A stretch of 64,000 nt of DNA from Bacillota bacterium. GTDB taxonomy: Bacteria; Bacillota; Clostridia; Lachnospirales; Lachnospiraceae. The stretch lies in assembly GCA_023434365.1 (NCBI GenBank), contig JAEYSV010000016.1, forward strand, positions 186,001 to 250,000. Direction: 5' to 3'. The notes below the pieces were generated by a model, which ran no database searches, was not told where the DNA came from, and saw only the letters and a list, made by a program, of their open reading frames with translations. Shown piece after piece: positions 8,222 through 17,803 of the stretch (its first letter is position 1; every line of letters starts with the position of its first letter). Both the position numbers and the translations under genes were made by a program.

Positions 8222-9021
8222 CGGGTTTCATCCTCCTTCTTTGCAAGATCCACTTGTTTCGCTTTTAAAGCCGCTGCTTCTTTTGCTTTCGCTAATTTAG
8301 CAGCTTTTTCTTCTTCTTTTTTCTCTTCAATGATTGTTTTGTTACTCTCACAAACACTGCCAGAACAAGAAGAACAATTTCCACCACAAGCAATTGCTGA
8401 CTCTGGTCGATTAGTAGCACTTGGGGCTTTAAACTTATTCTGCAATGCGGTAAGCATGGAAAGAACAAAAAACGCTCCCGGTGCCATAGCGAAGATTGGA
8501 ATAATGTAGCTTTCACTAACCACTCTAATCTCCATATCAGTACCACCTAGGATAGTTCCAGCACCAAGAAGCTCACGGAAAATACCAATTAGCGTTAAAC
8601 CAATGGTAAATCCTAGTCCCATGCCGATACCATCAAAAATGGAAGACATTACACTATTCTTCGATGCATAAGATTCAGCACGGCCAAGAATAATACAGTT
8701 AACAACAATTAATGGAATATATACTCCAAGCGACTCGCTCAATGCTGGAATATATGCTTTTAATAACATTTCTACAGCTGTAACAAAACTCGCTACAACG
8801 ACAATAAACGCCGGAATTCTAACTTTGTTCGGAATCACGTTACGAAGTGCCGCAATCATTGCATTAGATAAAATCAAGACTGCCATCGTTGTCAGACCCA
8901 TACCTACTGCGTTAAACGCAGAAGAAGTAACGGCTAACGTAGGACACATACCTAACATTAAAACAAAGGTAGGATTTTCTTTTATAATACCATTATAAAG
9001 ACGCTCCAAATACTTTTTCAT
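8218..9021 (-). CDS. rnfE: Rnf complex subunit E with cysteine-rich charged C-terminal extension
   Basis: RnfE (267 aa) is the second six-helix membrane subunit, paralogous to RnfA (PTFVLMLGMCPTLAVT, VNCIILGRAE). The family core ends near residue 200. Here about 60 residues follow, containing a C-x3-C-x2-C-x4-C cluster (residues 212-224, CGGNCSSCSGSVC) and then an Ala/Lys/Glu-rich helix-like tail. Classical RnfE proteins are about 200-230 residues long and lack this. The tail could bind a metal or cluster on the cytoplasmic side; that is inference. It lies between rnfG and rnfA. Confidence 0.93.
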   Translation of the reverse strand: MKKYLERLYNGIIKENPTFVLMLGMCPTLAVTSSAFNAVGMGLTTMAVLILSNAMIAALRNVIPNKVRIPAFIVVVASFVTAVEMLLKAYIPALSESLGVYIPLIVVNCIILGRAESYASKNSVMSSIFDGIGMGLGFTIGLTLIGIFRELLGAGTILGGTDMEIRVVSESYIIPIFAMAPGAFFVLSMLTALQNKFKAPSATNRPESAIACGGNCSSCSGSVCESNKTIIEEKKEEEKAAKLAKAKEAAALKAKQVDLAKKEDETR

Positions 9022-9034
9022 CTTTATCTACCTC

Positions 9035-9658
9035 CTATTTCACCATGTTGTAGGCAAAGTATAAGCCTGCATTTACCGCTTTAGTTACAGCATTAGATGT
9101 TTTCGTTGCACCACTAATAGCAGAGATTTCATTGTCTGCACTTGCAGCACCTTTAACATACTTAATTTCAGGTGCTTTAATTCCTACAAACTGATCCTTA
9201 AATGCTGGTTCTGATGCTTTAGAACCAAAACCTGATGTTTCGCTATTTTTTAAAACTTCCATTCCAACAATGGTACCTTCCAAATCAACACCTAACGTAA
9301 TCGGTACTTCACCACCGTAACCTTCACTTGAAGACACCGTCATAACATGTCCAATTACTTGATCGCCTTTTTTTGCTTCCAAAGCTTCTAGAATAACAAC
9401 ATTAGTGATTCCTGCTTCCTCTAAAGCTTTTTGTGAAGCTTCTGTAATATCCGCATATTTTTTATCAATATCATTGAAGGTATCAGCCTCTTTATATACT
9501 GACTGATAAGCTTCTGCTTTTTCCTTGTCTTTCGCTTTTTGGATTGGTCCTTTTGTAATATCGTTAACAAATCCAAGTGCAAGGCCCGCAATCAAGGTAA
9601 TAACAAATAAAACGATTGCATCTTTTAGAATTGTATTCTTTTCTTTACTCTTAGACAT
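9035..9658 (-). CDS. rnfG: Rnf complex subunit G (covalent FMN protein)
   Basis: RnfG (207 aa) has one N-terminal membrane helix (about 13-33) and an extracytoplasmic FMN-binding domain. The flavin attachment motif SGATKTS (Thr esterified to FMN in the family) is near residue 185. I chose the ATG at 9658 (MSKSKEKN), preceded by GGGGGCC/AAGGGGG within the end of rnfD; the two genes overlap by 8 bases. Confidence 0.94.
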   Translation of the reverse strand: MSKSKEKNTILKDAIVLFVITLIAGLALGFVNDITKGPIQKAKDKEKAEAYQSVYKEADTFNDIDKKYADITEASQKALEEAGITNVVILEALEAKKGDQVIGHVMTVSSSEGYGGEVPITLGVDLEGTIVGMEVLKNSETSGFGSKASEPAFKDQFVGIKAPEIKYVKGAASADNEISAISGATKTSNAVTKAVNAGLYFAYNMVK

Positions 9659-10619
9659 TCTTAACGGCCCCCTTTCCAAAATGTCTTGGAATTGTAACCT
9701 TTTCGATCAATGGCACTAACAGATTACCGAAAATGATAGCATAGGATACCCCTTCTGGTGATGCTCCCCAGAGTCTAAAGATCCCTGTTAAGATACCTAG
9801 AACTACACCATATACAATCTGTCCCCTTGATGTAATAGGACAAGTTACATAATCTGTTGCCATAAAGATTGCACCAAGCATAAGTCCACCACCGAAAATG
9901 TGTGCGCCTAAATAATTCAAATCTGTCCCTTGGCCACCAAATAACACCAAGAATACAGCAAATGATGCAATATATGTCACTGGAATTCTCCAGCTAATTA
10001 TTTTTTTCACTAGTAAGTAAATAAAACCAATCAGCAACATTAATACACTGGTTTCTCCAATTGTTCCACCAATTCGACCAATAAACATATCATATAGACT
10101 CGTACCATTTGCACTTAATGCTCCAGCTGCTGCTGGTGCACCTTCCATTCTAAGAAATGCTAATGGAGTTGCTCCAGATACCCCATCTAATGATTTTGGA
10201 ATCATGGCAGCTCCAAACGAAATTAGCATAAAGCATCTTGCAGCCAACGCTGGATTCATAAAGTTTTGACCAATTCCACCAAATACCTGTTTTACAACTA
10301 GAATTGCGAATATCGCACCCACTATACACATCCACAAAGGAATATCTGCAGGTAAGTTTAACGCAAGTAACAGACCAGTAACAAATGCACTTAAGTCATG
10401 AATTGTAACAGGTCTTTTCATCAATTTTTGATATAAATATTCTGTAGCGACACAAGTTAATACTGTTGTTAAGATAACAAGCAGTGCATTCCAACCGCCA
10501 AGATACACACCCCACGCACTAACAGGAAGTAACGCAATGATTACATCCGCCATTATTGTTGTCGTTGTAGCCGAACCTCGTTTATGAGGTGATGTTGATA
10601 CATTTAGTAACTTACTCAC
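9651..10619 (-). CDS. rnfD: Rnf complex subunit D
   Basis: RnfD (322 aa) is a polytopic membrane subunit with a covalently bound FMN. The attachment motif SGATPLAF lies at about residues 148-155, and about nine hydrophobic segments are visible, in line with the family. The C-terminus NLLVPLIEKVTIPRHFG is typical. It follows rnfC by 18 bases and overlaps rnfG. Confidence 0.95.
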   Translation of the reverse strand: MSKLLNVSTSPHKRGSATTTTIMADVIIALLPVSAWGVYLGGWNALLVILTTVLTCVATEYLYQKLMKRPVTIHDLSAFVTGLLLALNLPADIPLWMCIVGAIFAILVVKQVFGGIGQNFMNPALAARCFMLISFGAAMIPKSLDGVSGATPLAFLRMEGAPAAAGALSANGTSLYDMFIGRIGGTIGETSVLMLLIGFIYLLVKKIISWRIPVTYIASFAVFLVLFGGQGTDLNYLGAHIFGGGLMLGAIFMATDYVTCPITSRGQIVYGVVLGILTGIFRLWGASPEGVSYAIIFGNLLVPLIEKVTIPRHFGKGAVKNV

Positions 10620-10637
10620 GATTTACACCTCTCTTCG

Positions 10638-11963
10638 TTATTTTGTCTTACTTCTATTTTCTGCGACATGTTTTTTTCCTTCTTTTAAGCTTTGCATCAG
10701 ATTGATTTTTGCAGGACACACATAGGTACAGCTACCACAATCATAACACTCCATGCCATTAAGCTTTTCAAACGCCTCGTAATCACCACAACGTACTGCT
10801 TTCACTAACATCTGAGGTACAACTCTGCATGGACAGGCTGTAACACATCGTCCACAGTGAATACAATTACTAATCTCTGCATCCTTAACCTCATCATGTT
10901 TCATACACAGTAACGCAGAGGATGTTTTTGTAACCGGAATCCTTATATCAAATAAAGCCACACCCATCATAGGACCACCAGAAACCACTTTCTCTGGCTC
11001 ACATGTAAAGCCACCTGCTGCTTCTACTAACTCCTCATAATTCGTTCCAATACGAACATTTAAATTCATTGAATTCTTAATTGCATCGCCTGTCACAGTA
11101 ATAATACGACGAATTAATGGTGTCGACTCACAAACTGCCATGTAAATGGCGATCATTGTATCAACATTATTCACAATTACTCCCGCTTCAAATGGCAATA
11201 CCTTAGAGTTGGTTTTTCTTTTCGTTACAGCATAAATCAGTTTACGCTCTGCACCTTGAGGATATTTTGTCTTAAGCGCTTTTACCTCAATACGTTGCTC
11301 GCCTTTTACCAAATTAGCAAGTTTTTCTATGGCATCAATTTTGTTATCTTCGATTGCAATAATTCCTTTTGCATTTGGGAATAATGATAACACAACTTTC
11401 AAACCGCCAATGATTTTTTCTGGTTCTTCCAACATCATTCTATAATCAGAAGTCAAATATGGCTCACACTCTGCCCCATTTACCAGTACGTAGTCAATTT
11501 TATTGTCATCTTTTGGCGTAAGTTTAACATGGGTAGGAAAACCAGCTCCTCCCATTCCAACGATACCAGCATCTTTTACGTACTGTCTGATTTCTTCTTT
11601 TGAAAGTTTTTTATAATCTCTTTTTTGGCCATAGCCTTCAATGGTTTTATATTCATTATCATTTTCAACAATAATGCTTTCTACCATCTGGCCAGATGTT
11701 GTAAGGCGTTTCGCTATTGCCTTTACTTTACCACTAACAGAACTAATAACATTAGCAGAAACAGCTCCATCAGCTTTAGCTATAATCTGCCCAGTTAACA
11801 CCGAATCACCAACTGCTACTGTTGGAATAGCTGGTGCGCCAATATGCTGACTAATTGGATAAACCAAGTCACCCTTTGGCATAATCACTTGAGTAGGCTT
11901 ATCTTTTGATAATGCTTTGCCGTCGTAAGGATGAATTCCGCCTTTAAATGTTGCCTTGCGCAT
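10638..11963 (-). CDS. rnfC: Rnf complex subunit C (NADH-binding subunit)
   Basis: RnfC (441 aa) is the peripheral subunit that binds NAD(H) and FMN. Visible features are the N-terminal RnfC barrel (GGIHPYDGKALS), the nucleotide-binding region GIVGMGGAGFPTHVK (about 133-147), and two C-terminal 4Fe-4S motifs, CIHCGRCVTACP and CYDCGSCTYVCP. It is the first gene of the operon; the ATG follows GAGGG. The complex would recover energy from reduced ferredoxin made during fermentation. Confidence 0.95.
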   Translation of the reverse strand: MRKATFKGGIHPYDGKALSKDKPTQVIMPKGDLVYPISQHIGAPAIPTVAVGDSVLTGQIIAKADGAVSANVISSVSGKVKAIAKRLTTSGQMVESIIVENDNEYKTIEGYGQKRDYKKLSKEEIRQYVKDAGIVGMGGAGFPTHVKLTPKDDNKIDYVLVNGAECEPYLTSDYRMMLEEPEKIIGGLKVVLSLFPNAKGIIAIEDNKIDAIEKLANLVKGEQRIEVKALKTKYPQGAERKLIYAVTKRKTNSKVLPFEAGVIVNNVDTMIAIYMAVCESTPLIRRIITVTGDAIKNSMNLNVRIGTNYEELVEAAGGFTCEPEKVVSGGPMMGVALFDIRIPVTKTSSALLCMKHDEVKDAEISNCIHCGRCVTACPCRVVPQMLVKAVRCGDYEAFEKLNGMECYDCGSCTYVCPAKINLMQSLKEGKKHVAENRSKTK

Positions 11964-12286
11964 TTTTATTCCCTCTTTCTATTAAAATCATTAATATAGT
12001 GTACAAAATGCTATAAGTATACATCAAATCGACATATATCAGATTTTTGCAATGTAATGTACATTTTAACACAATTATTTCAAATTGAAAACCATCATAA
12101 TTTTACAAAAACCAGTTAAAATGGCTATTTTTCTAGATAATCTGCAATAAACTACAGAATTACACAAAACTTCCATATGCGAGTCATGTGCATCCCCCGG
12201 AGGGTTTTATTTCATAGGACGCAATTTCCTCGTATGAAATAAAAAAAGCGCCTTGGTAATAAGGTGCTTTTTTTGGTATGATTTTG
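11964..12286. other. Intergenic region upstream of rnfC
   Basis: It holds the leader of the rnf operon on the minus strand and the terminator of the next gene at its right end. A possible minus-strand promoter (TTGATG, 18-nt spacer, TACACT, about 12011-12040) is weak, so the true rnf promoter is uncertain. A small reading frame at 12184-12366 overlaps a terminator and another gene and is not credible. Confidence 0.4.
12241..12274. terminator. Bidirectional terminator
   Basis: AGCGCCTT/AAGGTGCT stem flanked by A7 and T7, so it works on either strand. It follows the stop codon of the transglutaminase-like gene (minus strand). Confidence 0.8.
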
Positions 12287-13147
12287 CTAATATGACTTTT
12301 CTGCCATTGGATACATGACATGAAATATGTCGGTATTAAATTCTTCATCTCGAATATGTTCTCCAAAGTCTGACTCTGATTTTAGAAAATAATTATGTTC
12401 TAGATGCGGCACGTTGTCACTTGAGATAGGATCATCCCAGGTACAATCAATGTTATACCATTTATCATTAAGCCTCACAATATTCCATGCGTGGCTAACA
12501 CCTTTTCCTATTCCTGTTATTATTCTGCAGTCAATTCCTGCTTCTTGCATCATACGGTAAGTCAGCTGTGCATAGCCCTGACACACTGAACTCCGGTTAA
12601 TAAGACACTCATATGCTGTATTTTTCTGAGTTGTAATATCATATGATGCATTGATAATTATATAATCATGTATTGCTTTTATTAAATCCACTTCACTTTT
12701 TGCTGTTTTTTTCAATTCTTCTACTACTAATTTAGTTACTCTGCTAACCTCACTTGTCTGCCAAGCTTCTTCATTATACTCAATATGATAGGTAATTGTA
12801 AAGCTATTTAGAATCCCTTTAATTGTTATCTGTGTTCCTTTGTAACAATATCTTAGATAATCCGAATCCATTGGGTTATCTTTTTCATCTATTTTAAAAA
12901 CTTCCTGTATCGCAAGTTGAACAAACTCATTTACCTTTTCAGAATCTCCTTTATAGGATATGGTGACTTCTTTTTCCCTATCAAGCATTGCCTGTCTTAA
13001 CTCATCAATATACGAAGTCGGATCCTCAATCGTATTTTCCATACTTATCTGCGAAAGATATAAACCAAAGTTATACTTATCTAATAAGATATATATCAAT
13101 AGCGCAATAGAACAAAGTAATACTATCAGTTTTATAAAAACTTTCAT
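12287..13147 (-). CDS. Membrane-anchored transglutaminase-like (papain-fold) protein
   Basis: A 286-residue protein with an N-terminal membrane anchor (about 4-22) and an extracytoplasmic transglutaminase-like domain in its second half. The catalytic triad is visible: Cys in RSSVCQGYAQLTYRMM, His in GVSHAWNIV and Asp in WYNIDCTWDD. Such domains in Firmicutes are usually proteases or protein-modifying enzymes acting at the cell surface. The substrate is unknown. It is a single gene with its own terminator; no strong ribosome binding site precedes the ATG at 13147. Confidence 0.85.
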   Translation of the reverse strand: MKVFIKLIVLLCSIALLIYILLDKYNFGLYLSQISMENTIEDPTSYIDELRQAMLDREKEVTISYKGDSEKVNEFVQLAIQEVFKIDEKDNPMDSDYLRYCYKGTQITIKGILNSFTITYHIEYNEEAWQTSEVSRVTKLVVEELKKTAKSEVDLIKAIHDYIIINASYDITTQKNTAYECLINRSSVCQGYAQLTYRMMQEAGIDCRIITGIGKGVSHAWNIVRLNDKWYNIDCTWDDPISSDNVPHLEHNYFLKSESDFGEHIRDEEFNTDIFHVMYPMAEKSY

Positions 13148-13186
13148 TTATGTCACCCAAGACGCCCTTTCCTTTTTATATAAGTA

Positions 13187-13222
13187 TAAAAGAGGAGGTT
13201 CCCAATACGAACTTCCTCTTTT
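13187..13222 (-). terminator. Terminator after spoVG
   Basis: A 13-14 bp stem (AAAGAGGAGGTTC paired with GAACTTCCTCTTT, one G-U) with a T-run on the minus strand, about 90 bases past spoVG. Confidence 0.75.
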
Positions 13223-13312
13223 ATACTAGCGCTCGTCTTACCTGGCAAGTCCCCATGATGTATATATCAAAAACTTAGTCCCGATTTTACATCATTGTTA
13301 ATACGAGAGTTG

Positions 13313-13600
13313 CTACTCCACCATTTCAGTTGCAACTTCCGCTTCCGCCAATGCTATCTCATACTTCTCGAGAATAATCTTTTGAATTTTCTCTCGAGTT
13401 TCCGAATTGATTGGATGAGCAATATCCCGGTACTCCCCATCATTGGCACGGCGACTAGGCATAGCGATGAATAATCCTTTTTCGCCCTCAATTACTTTGA
13501 TATCATGAACAACGAATTCATTATCAAATGTAATAGAAACGACTGCTTTCATCTTACCCTCTTTTGCAACCCTGCGAACTCTCACATCGGTAATTTGCAT
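13313..13600 (-). CDS. spoVG: Septation/RNA-binding regulator SpoVG
   Basis: SpoVG (95 aa) is a small nucleic-acid-binding regulator affecting septation and sporulation. It begins MQITDVRVRRV and has the family motif MPSRRANDGEYRDIAHPI (about 48-65). Length and start are standard; AAAGGGGG precedes the ATG. It lies only 45 bases after glgD, so it is probably cotranscribed with glgC-glgD, linking it to glycogen synthesis. Confidence 0.96.
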   Translation of the reverse strand: MQITDVRVRRVAKEGKMKAVVSITFDNEFVVHDIKVIEGEKGLFIAMPSRRANDGEYRDIAHPINSETREKIQKIILEKYEIALAEAEVATEMVE

Positions 13601-13645
13601 TATTGGTACCCCCTTTAGCTTTTAGTATATATATCATACTGTAGT

Positions 13646-14767
13646 TTACAATACATATCTCTCATTGCGCTCTATTACTACTTTAGCTCGGTCTCCCTGG
13701 CCAATATAGCTTGAATTTGCACGAAGAGTACTTCTGCTTTCTACAATACAATTTTCAATATATGTATTATCACCAATAAACACATCATTAAGAATAATAG
13801 AATTCTTAATTACACTGTTATTCCCGATATAAGCTTTTTTAAATAAAATGGTATTTTCCACTTCTCCATTGATGATACACCCACTTGATATCAAGCTGTT
13901 TCTTACTTTGCAACCCTGATTATACTTAGCAGGAGGCAAATCTTCAATTTTACTATATACATCAGGATATTGATTGAAGAAGTATTCACGAATCTCTTTT
14001 TTCAAAAACTGCATATTTGTCTTATAATAAGACTCTACCGTAGCAATATTGCTCCAATATTCGTTTAATTCATATGCATATATTCTTTTTACATCTTTAT
14101 ATCGTATTAAAATATCCTGAACAAAATCATAACGCTCTTCTTCCTGCGCACGTTCTAAAAACTCTATCAATTGTCTTCTTCTAATAATATACACTCCGGT
14201 AGATACCATATTACTCTTAGACACAATAGGCTTTTCCTCAAATTCTACTACTCTACCCTCTCGGTCTATTGACAAACAGCCAAAGCGCTTTACATTCTCG
14301 TCTGCTTCTAGTGTTTTTGTAACTACAGTAACATCCGCTTTTTTAGCAATATGAAACTCAAGCACCTTACTATAGTCCATTTTGTAAATACCATCACCTG
14401 AAGCAATTACTACATATGGTTCGTGACTAGACTTTAAAAAACTCATATTTTGTGCCATTGCATCTGCTGTGCCACGATACCAAAAACTATTATCCATTGT
14501 AATAGTAGGCGTAAAAACAAATAATCCTCCTTGTTTTCTACCAAAATCCCACCATTTTGATGAATTTAGATGCTCATTTAAAGATTTTGCATTATATTGT
14601 GTAAACACACCAACCTTATTAATATGAGAATTTGACATATTACTTAAAACAAAGTCGATACTACGGTAACCTCCCGCAATAGGCATTGCAGCAATTGCTC
14701 TATGCGTCGTCAACTCTCCCATTCTGTTACTGTTGCCGCCAGCTAAAATAATTCCCAGTGCCCGCAT
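13646..14767 (-). CDS. glgD: GlgD, regulatory-type subunit of glucose-1-phosphate adenylyltransferase
   Basis: GlgD (373 aa) pairs with GlgC in Firmicutes to make ADP-glucose for glycogen. It has a nucleotidyltransferase domain and a C-terminal left-handed beta-helix (about 280-360). Typical of GlgD, the N-terminal loop is degenerate (LAGGNSNRMGELT instead of GGxGxRLxxLT), so catalysis is expected to rest mainly on GlgC. Its start codon overlaps the glgC stop by 1 base (TAATG). Confidence 0.94.
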   Translation of the reverse strand: MRALGIILAGGNSNRMGELTTHRAIAAMPIAGGYRSIDFVLSNMSNSHINKVGVFTQYNAKSLNEHLNSSKWWDFGRKQGGLFVFTPTITMDNSFWYRGTADAMAQNMSFLKSSHEPYVVIASGDGIYKMDYSKVLEFHIAKKADVTVVTKTLEADENVKRFGCLSIDREGRVVEFEEKPIVSKSNMVSTGVYIIRRRQLIEFLERAQEEERYDFVQDILIRYKDVKRIYAYELNEYWSNIATVESYYKTNMQFLKKEIREYFFNQYPDVYSKIEDLPPAKYNQGCKVRNSLISSGCIINGEVENTILFKKAYIGNNSVIKNSIILNDVFIGDNTYIENCIVESRSTLRANSSYIGQGDRAKVVIERNERYVL

Positions 14768-16038
14768 TATCTTTCACCTGCCTTAATCAAATTCTCGCCA
14801 CTATTCAGTTTATTATCGATATAGTCCTCTGAATCAGTGATCCCACTAATTGAAGTATTCTTACCTATCATCACATTATCTGGAATAATAGAATTCTCAC
14901 CAATGGTCACTAATCCATCTGCATAAATATCTGGTTTTAAAACATTAGGCACTTCTTCAAATACACCCAATTGAACACAGTTTCCAATTTGCACATTCTC
15001 AGCAATAATTGCTTTATTAATAATGCAACCTTCTTTGATTTCTGTGGCATTCATAATTATAGAATCACGAATAACGGTACCTGCCCCAATCTTAACTCCA
15101 GATCCTATGACAGAGTTATAAACTTGTCCACAAATCTCAGTTCCTTCCCCAATAATTGTTCTATCTACCACAGCCTCTTGTGAGATATACTGTGGTGGTA
15201 TCACTTCACTTTTTGTATATATCTTCCAGAACTCTTCATACAAGTTAAAGATTGGAACTAAATCGATTAATTCCATATTTGCTTCCCAGTAGGATGCTAA
15301 CGTCCCAACGTCTTTCCAGTATCCATTGTACTCGTAAGCAAAGATGCGATCTCCTCTTTCATGACAATATGGTATAATATGTTTCCCAAAATCACAGCCT
15401 TTTTGGTCTTTTAACGTGATTAACGCTTCCTTAAGTACTTTCCAATTAAATATGTAAATGCCCATTGACGCTAAATTGCTTCTTGGCTTCGGTGGTTTCT
15501 CTTCAAATTCTATGATTCGCTTGTTCTCATCTGTGATTACAACACCAAAACGGCTTGCTTCTTCCAAAGGTACTGGTATGGTTGCCAAGGTAACATCAGC
15601 ATGATTCATCTTATGGAATTCCAACATAACCTCATAATCCATTTTATAGATATGGTCACCGCCTAATATCAGAACGTATTCAGGATTATAATACTCCATA
15701 TATTCCATATTCTGATATATCGCATTTGCTGTTCCAGTATACCATTCACTGTTTGTACTTTTCTCGTAAGGTGGTAATATTGATACTCCGCCAATATTAC
15801 GATCCAAATCCCAAGGGATTCCGATTCCAATGTGTGTGTTTAATCGTAGTGGCTGGTATTGTGTCAAGACTCCAACTGTGTCCACTCCCGAATTGATACA
15901 ATTGCTTAATGGAAAATCAATAATACGGTATTTTCCACCAAATGCAACCGCAGGTTTCGCTACTTTAGCTGTCAAAACACCAAGTCTAGAACCTTGTCCT
16001 CCTGCAAGTAACATTGCGATCATTTCTTTTTTAATCAC
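14767..16038 (-). CDS. glgC: Glucose-1-phosphate adenylyltransferase (ADP-glucose synthase)
   Basis: GlgC (423 aa) forms ADP-glucose from glucose 1-phosphate and ATP, the committed step of glycogen synthesis. It shows LLAGGQGSRLGVLT, FPLSNCINSG, EWYTGTANAIYQN and GGDHIYKMDY, then a C-terminal beta-helix. A GTG start at 16038 follows AGAGGTGAT. A strong promoter precedes it (16068-16096). Together with glgP at 44.3 kb, it shows that the cell makes and uses glycogen. Confidence 0.96.
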   Translation of the reverse strand: MIKKEMIAMLLAGGQGSRLGVLTAKVAKPAVAFGGKYRIIDFPLSNCINSGVDTVGVLTQYQPLRLNTHIGIGIPWDLDRNIGGVSILPPYEKSTNSEWYTGTANAIYQNMEYMEYYNPEYVLILGGDHIYKMDYEVMLEFHKMNHADVTLATIPVPLEEASRFGVVITDENKRIIEFEEKPPKPRSNLASMGIYIFNWKVLKEALITLKDQKGCDFGKHIIPYCHERGDRIFAYEYNGYWKDVGTLASYWEANMELIDLVPIFNLYEEFWKIYTKSEVIPPQYISQEAVVDRTIIGEGTEICGQVYNSVIGSGVKIGAGTVIRDSIIMNATEIKEGCIINKAIIAENVQIGNCVQLGVFEEVPNVLKPDIYADGLVTIGENSIIPDNVMIGKNTSISGITDSEDYIDNKLNSGENLIKAGER

Positions 16039-16067
16039 GTAATCACCTCTTGCTGTTTAATATGAAT

Positions 16068-16096
16068 ATTATACCATTCTTTTTTCTAAAAGTGAA
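16068..16096 (-). promoter_or_regulatory. Promoter of glgC-glgD(-spoVG)
   Basis: Minus strand: -35 TTCACT (16091-16096), 17-nt spacer, -10 TATAAT (16068-16073), about 30 bases before the glgC start. Confidence 0.7.
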
Positions 16097-16420
16097 TAAA
16101 GATTGCTAATTATTTATCATGTAGTGAAAATATCCACGTTTTTACTTAATAAGGCAACACAATTATCATTTTGCTTAAACAATATGCATAATCATTCTTT
16201 GAAAGTAACAGTTAAAGAACTACTGCATAGAATAATAGGTAATGCGTTTAAATTTAATACCTATATTTTAAACAAAACCGCCATGAAAGACAACATGGTA
16301 ATTATGATTTCCCTATTCGAAATGGTTTTATATTGTATTTTGATATTAAATGGTTATAATAACAATATATTAACATATTTTCGAATAATTATTATGAGTA
16401 GAATAGGATGTGTCATTATT
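16097..16420. other. Divergent intergenic region between glgC and murC
   Basis: AT-rich DNA. It is open in the murC frame from 16103, but that extension has no ribosome binding site and no resemblance to MurC, so I treat it as non-coding. It holds the murC promoter and a possible 7-bp hairpin ATAGGTA/TACCTAT (about 16230-16267). Nothing else was recognised. Confidence 0.5.
16333..16360 (+). promoter_or_regulatory. Promoter of murC
   Basis: -35 TTGTAT (16333-16338), 16-nt spacer, -10 TATAAT (16355-16360), about 60 bases before the murC start. Confidence 0.6.
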
Positions 16421-17803
16421 ATGTATAACATTGATTTTAATTCGCCATGTCATATATATTTTATGGGGATTGGCGGAATTAGTATGAGCGGCTTTGCTGA
16501 ATTGTTACATAGCGCAGGCTTCACTATCAGCGGTTCAGACGCCAAAGAAAGTAACATTACGAGACACTTGGAAACGCTTGGTATAAAAGTACATTATGGA
16601 CAGTCTGCTGCTAATATAACCAATGGAATTGACTTAATCGTCTACACAGCTGCAATCAGTCCTGATAACCCTGAATTTATTGCTGCAAAAGCTGCTGGTA
16701 TACCGTTAATGGACCGAGCAGAAATGGTTGGTCAGGTTATGGTAAACTATCATACGCCAATTGCTGTCTCTGGCACCCACGGAAAAACCACCACCACTTC
16801 AATGGTATCTCATATTTTACTTAATGCAGATTTGGATCCTACAATTAGTGTGGGCGGTATCTTAAAAGCTATTCATGGTAATTTAAGAATCGGGCACTCT
16901 GGCAATTTTATTACAGAAGCTTGTGAATATACCAATAGTTTTCTTAAATTTAAGCCACGAATTAGTATAATTTTAAATATTGAAGAAGATCATATGGACT
17001 TTTTTAAGGATATTACTGACATTCGTAATTCATTTACCAAATTTTCTAATTTACTCCCTGAAGATGGTCTATTAATAATTAATGGTGATATTGATAATTT
17101 TCATGAGATTTGTAAAGATGTAAAAGGTGAGATCGTTACCTATGGCTTTGATCCAAAAAAGTTTACTTATGCTGCGGATAATATTGATTTCGACGAAAAA
17201 GGCTTTGGACATTATGATTTTCACGTAAACGGAAACTACGTAACACGTATTTCCTTGAATGTTGTCGGAAAACACAATATCAGCAACTCTTTAGCTGCAC
17301 TTGCAGTAGCTTATAAATTGCAAATTCCTCTTGAAAATGCACAAGAAGCCTTGCTTAAGTTTAATGGGACTGACCGTAGATTTGAATATAAAGGGGAAAT
17401 CGGAGGCGTTACCGTTATTGATGATTACGCACATCATCCAACTGAAATCAAAGCTACGTTAGCGGCAGCCAAACGTTATCCTCACAAAAAACTATGGGTT
17501 GTTTTTCAACCTCACACGTATACAAGAACAAATGCGTTTCTAGACGATTTCGCAGAGGCGCTTTCACTAGCAGACTATGTTGTACTATCAGACATATACG
17601 CAGCAAGAGAAGTCAACACTATTGGCATCACTTCTCAAGATTTGTTAAAGAAATTACAACTTAATAATGCTAAAGCATACTATTTTCCATGTTTTGATGA
17701 TATCGAAAACTTTTTATTAGAAAATTGTACACACGGCGACTTGTTGATAACTATGGGGGCCGGAGATATCGTAACTGTTGGAGAATCTTTGCTCGGATTA
17801 TAG
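16421..17803 (+). CDS. murC: UDP-N-acetylmuramate--L-alanine ligase
   Basis: MurC (460 aa) adds L-Ala to UDP-MurNAc, the first step of the peptidoglycan stem peptide. It has the N-terminal UDP-binding IYFMGIGGISMSGFA, the ATP loop SGTHGKTTTT (about 119-128), EACEYTNSFL, NIEEDHMD and the C-terminal DDYAHHPTEI. I start at 16421 (MYNIDFNSP), which gives the usual length; AGGATG lies 10 bases upstream. The stop codon touches the first of two tandem DnaA boxes. Confidence 0.94.
   Translation: MYNIDFNSPCHIYFMGIGGISMSGFAELLHSAGFTISGSDAKESNITRHLETLGIKVHYGQSAANITNGIDLIVYTAAISPDNPEFIAAKAAGIPLMDRAEMVGQVMVNYHTPIAVSGTHGKTTTTSMVSHILLNADLDPTISVGGILKAIHGNLRIGHSGNFITEACEYTNSFLKFKPRISIILNIEEDHMDFFKDITDIRNSFTKFSNLLPEDGLLIINGDIDNFHEICKDVKGEIVTYGFDPKKFTYAADNIDFDEKGFGHYDFHVNGNYVTRISLNVVGKHNISNSLAALAVAYKLQIPLENAQEALLKFNGTDRRFEYKGEIGGVTVIDDYAHHPTEIKATLAAAKRYPHKKLWVVFQPHTYTRTNAFLDDFAEALSLADYVVLSDIYAAREVNTIGITSQDLLKKLQLNNAKAYYFPCFDDIENFLLENCTHGDLLITMGAGDIVTVGESLLGL

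Noticed and set aside
12184..12366. A 60-codon minus-strand gene downstream of the transglutaminase-like gene
   Set aside because: It overlaps the terminator and the end of a well-supported gene and has no start signal.
16103..16420. An N-terminal extension of MurC
   Set aside because: The extended sequence has no family similarity and no ribosome binding site, and the murC promoter lies inside it.
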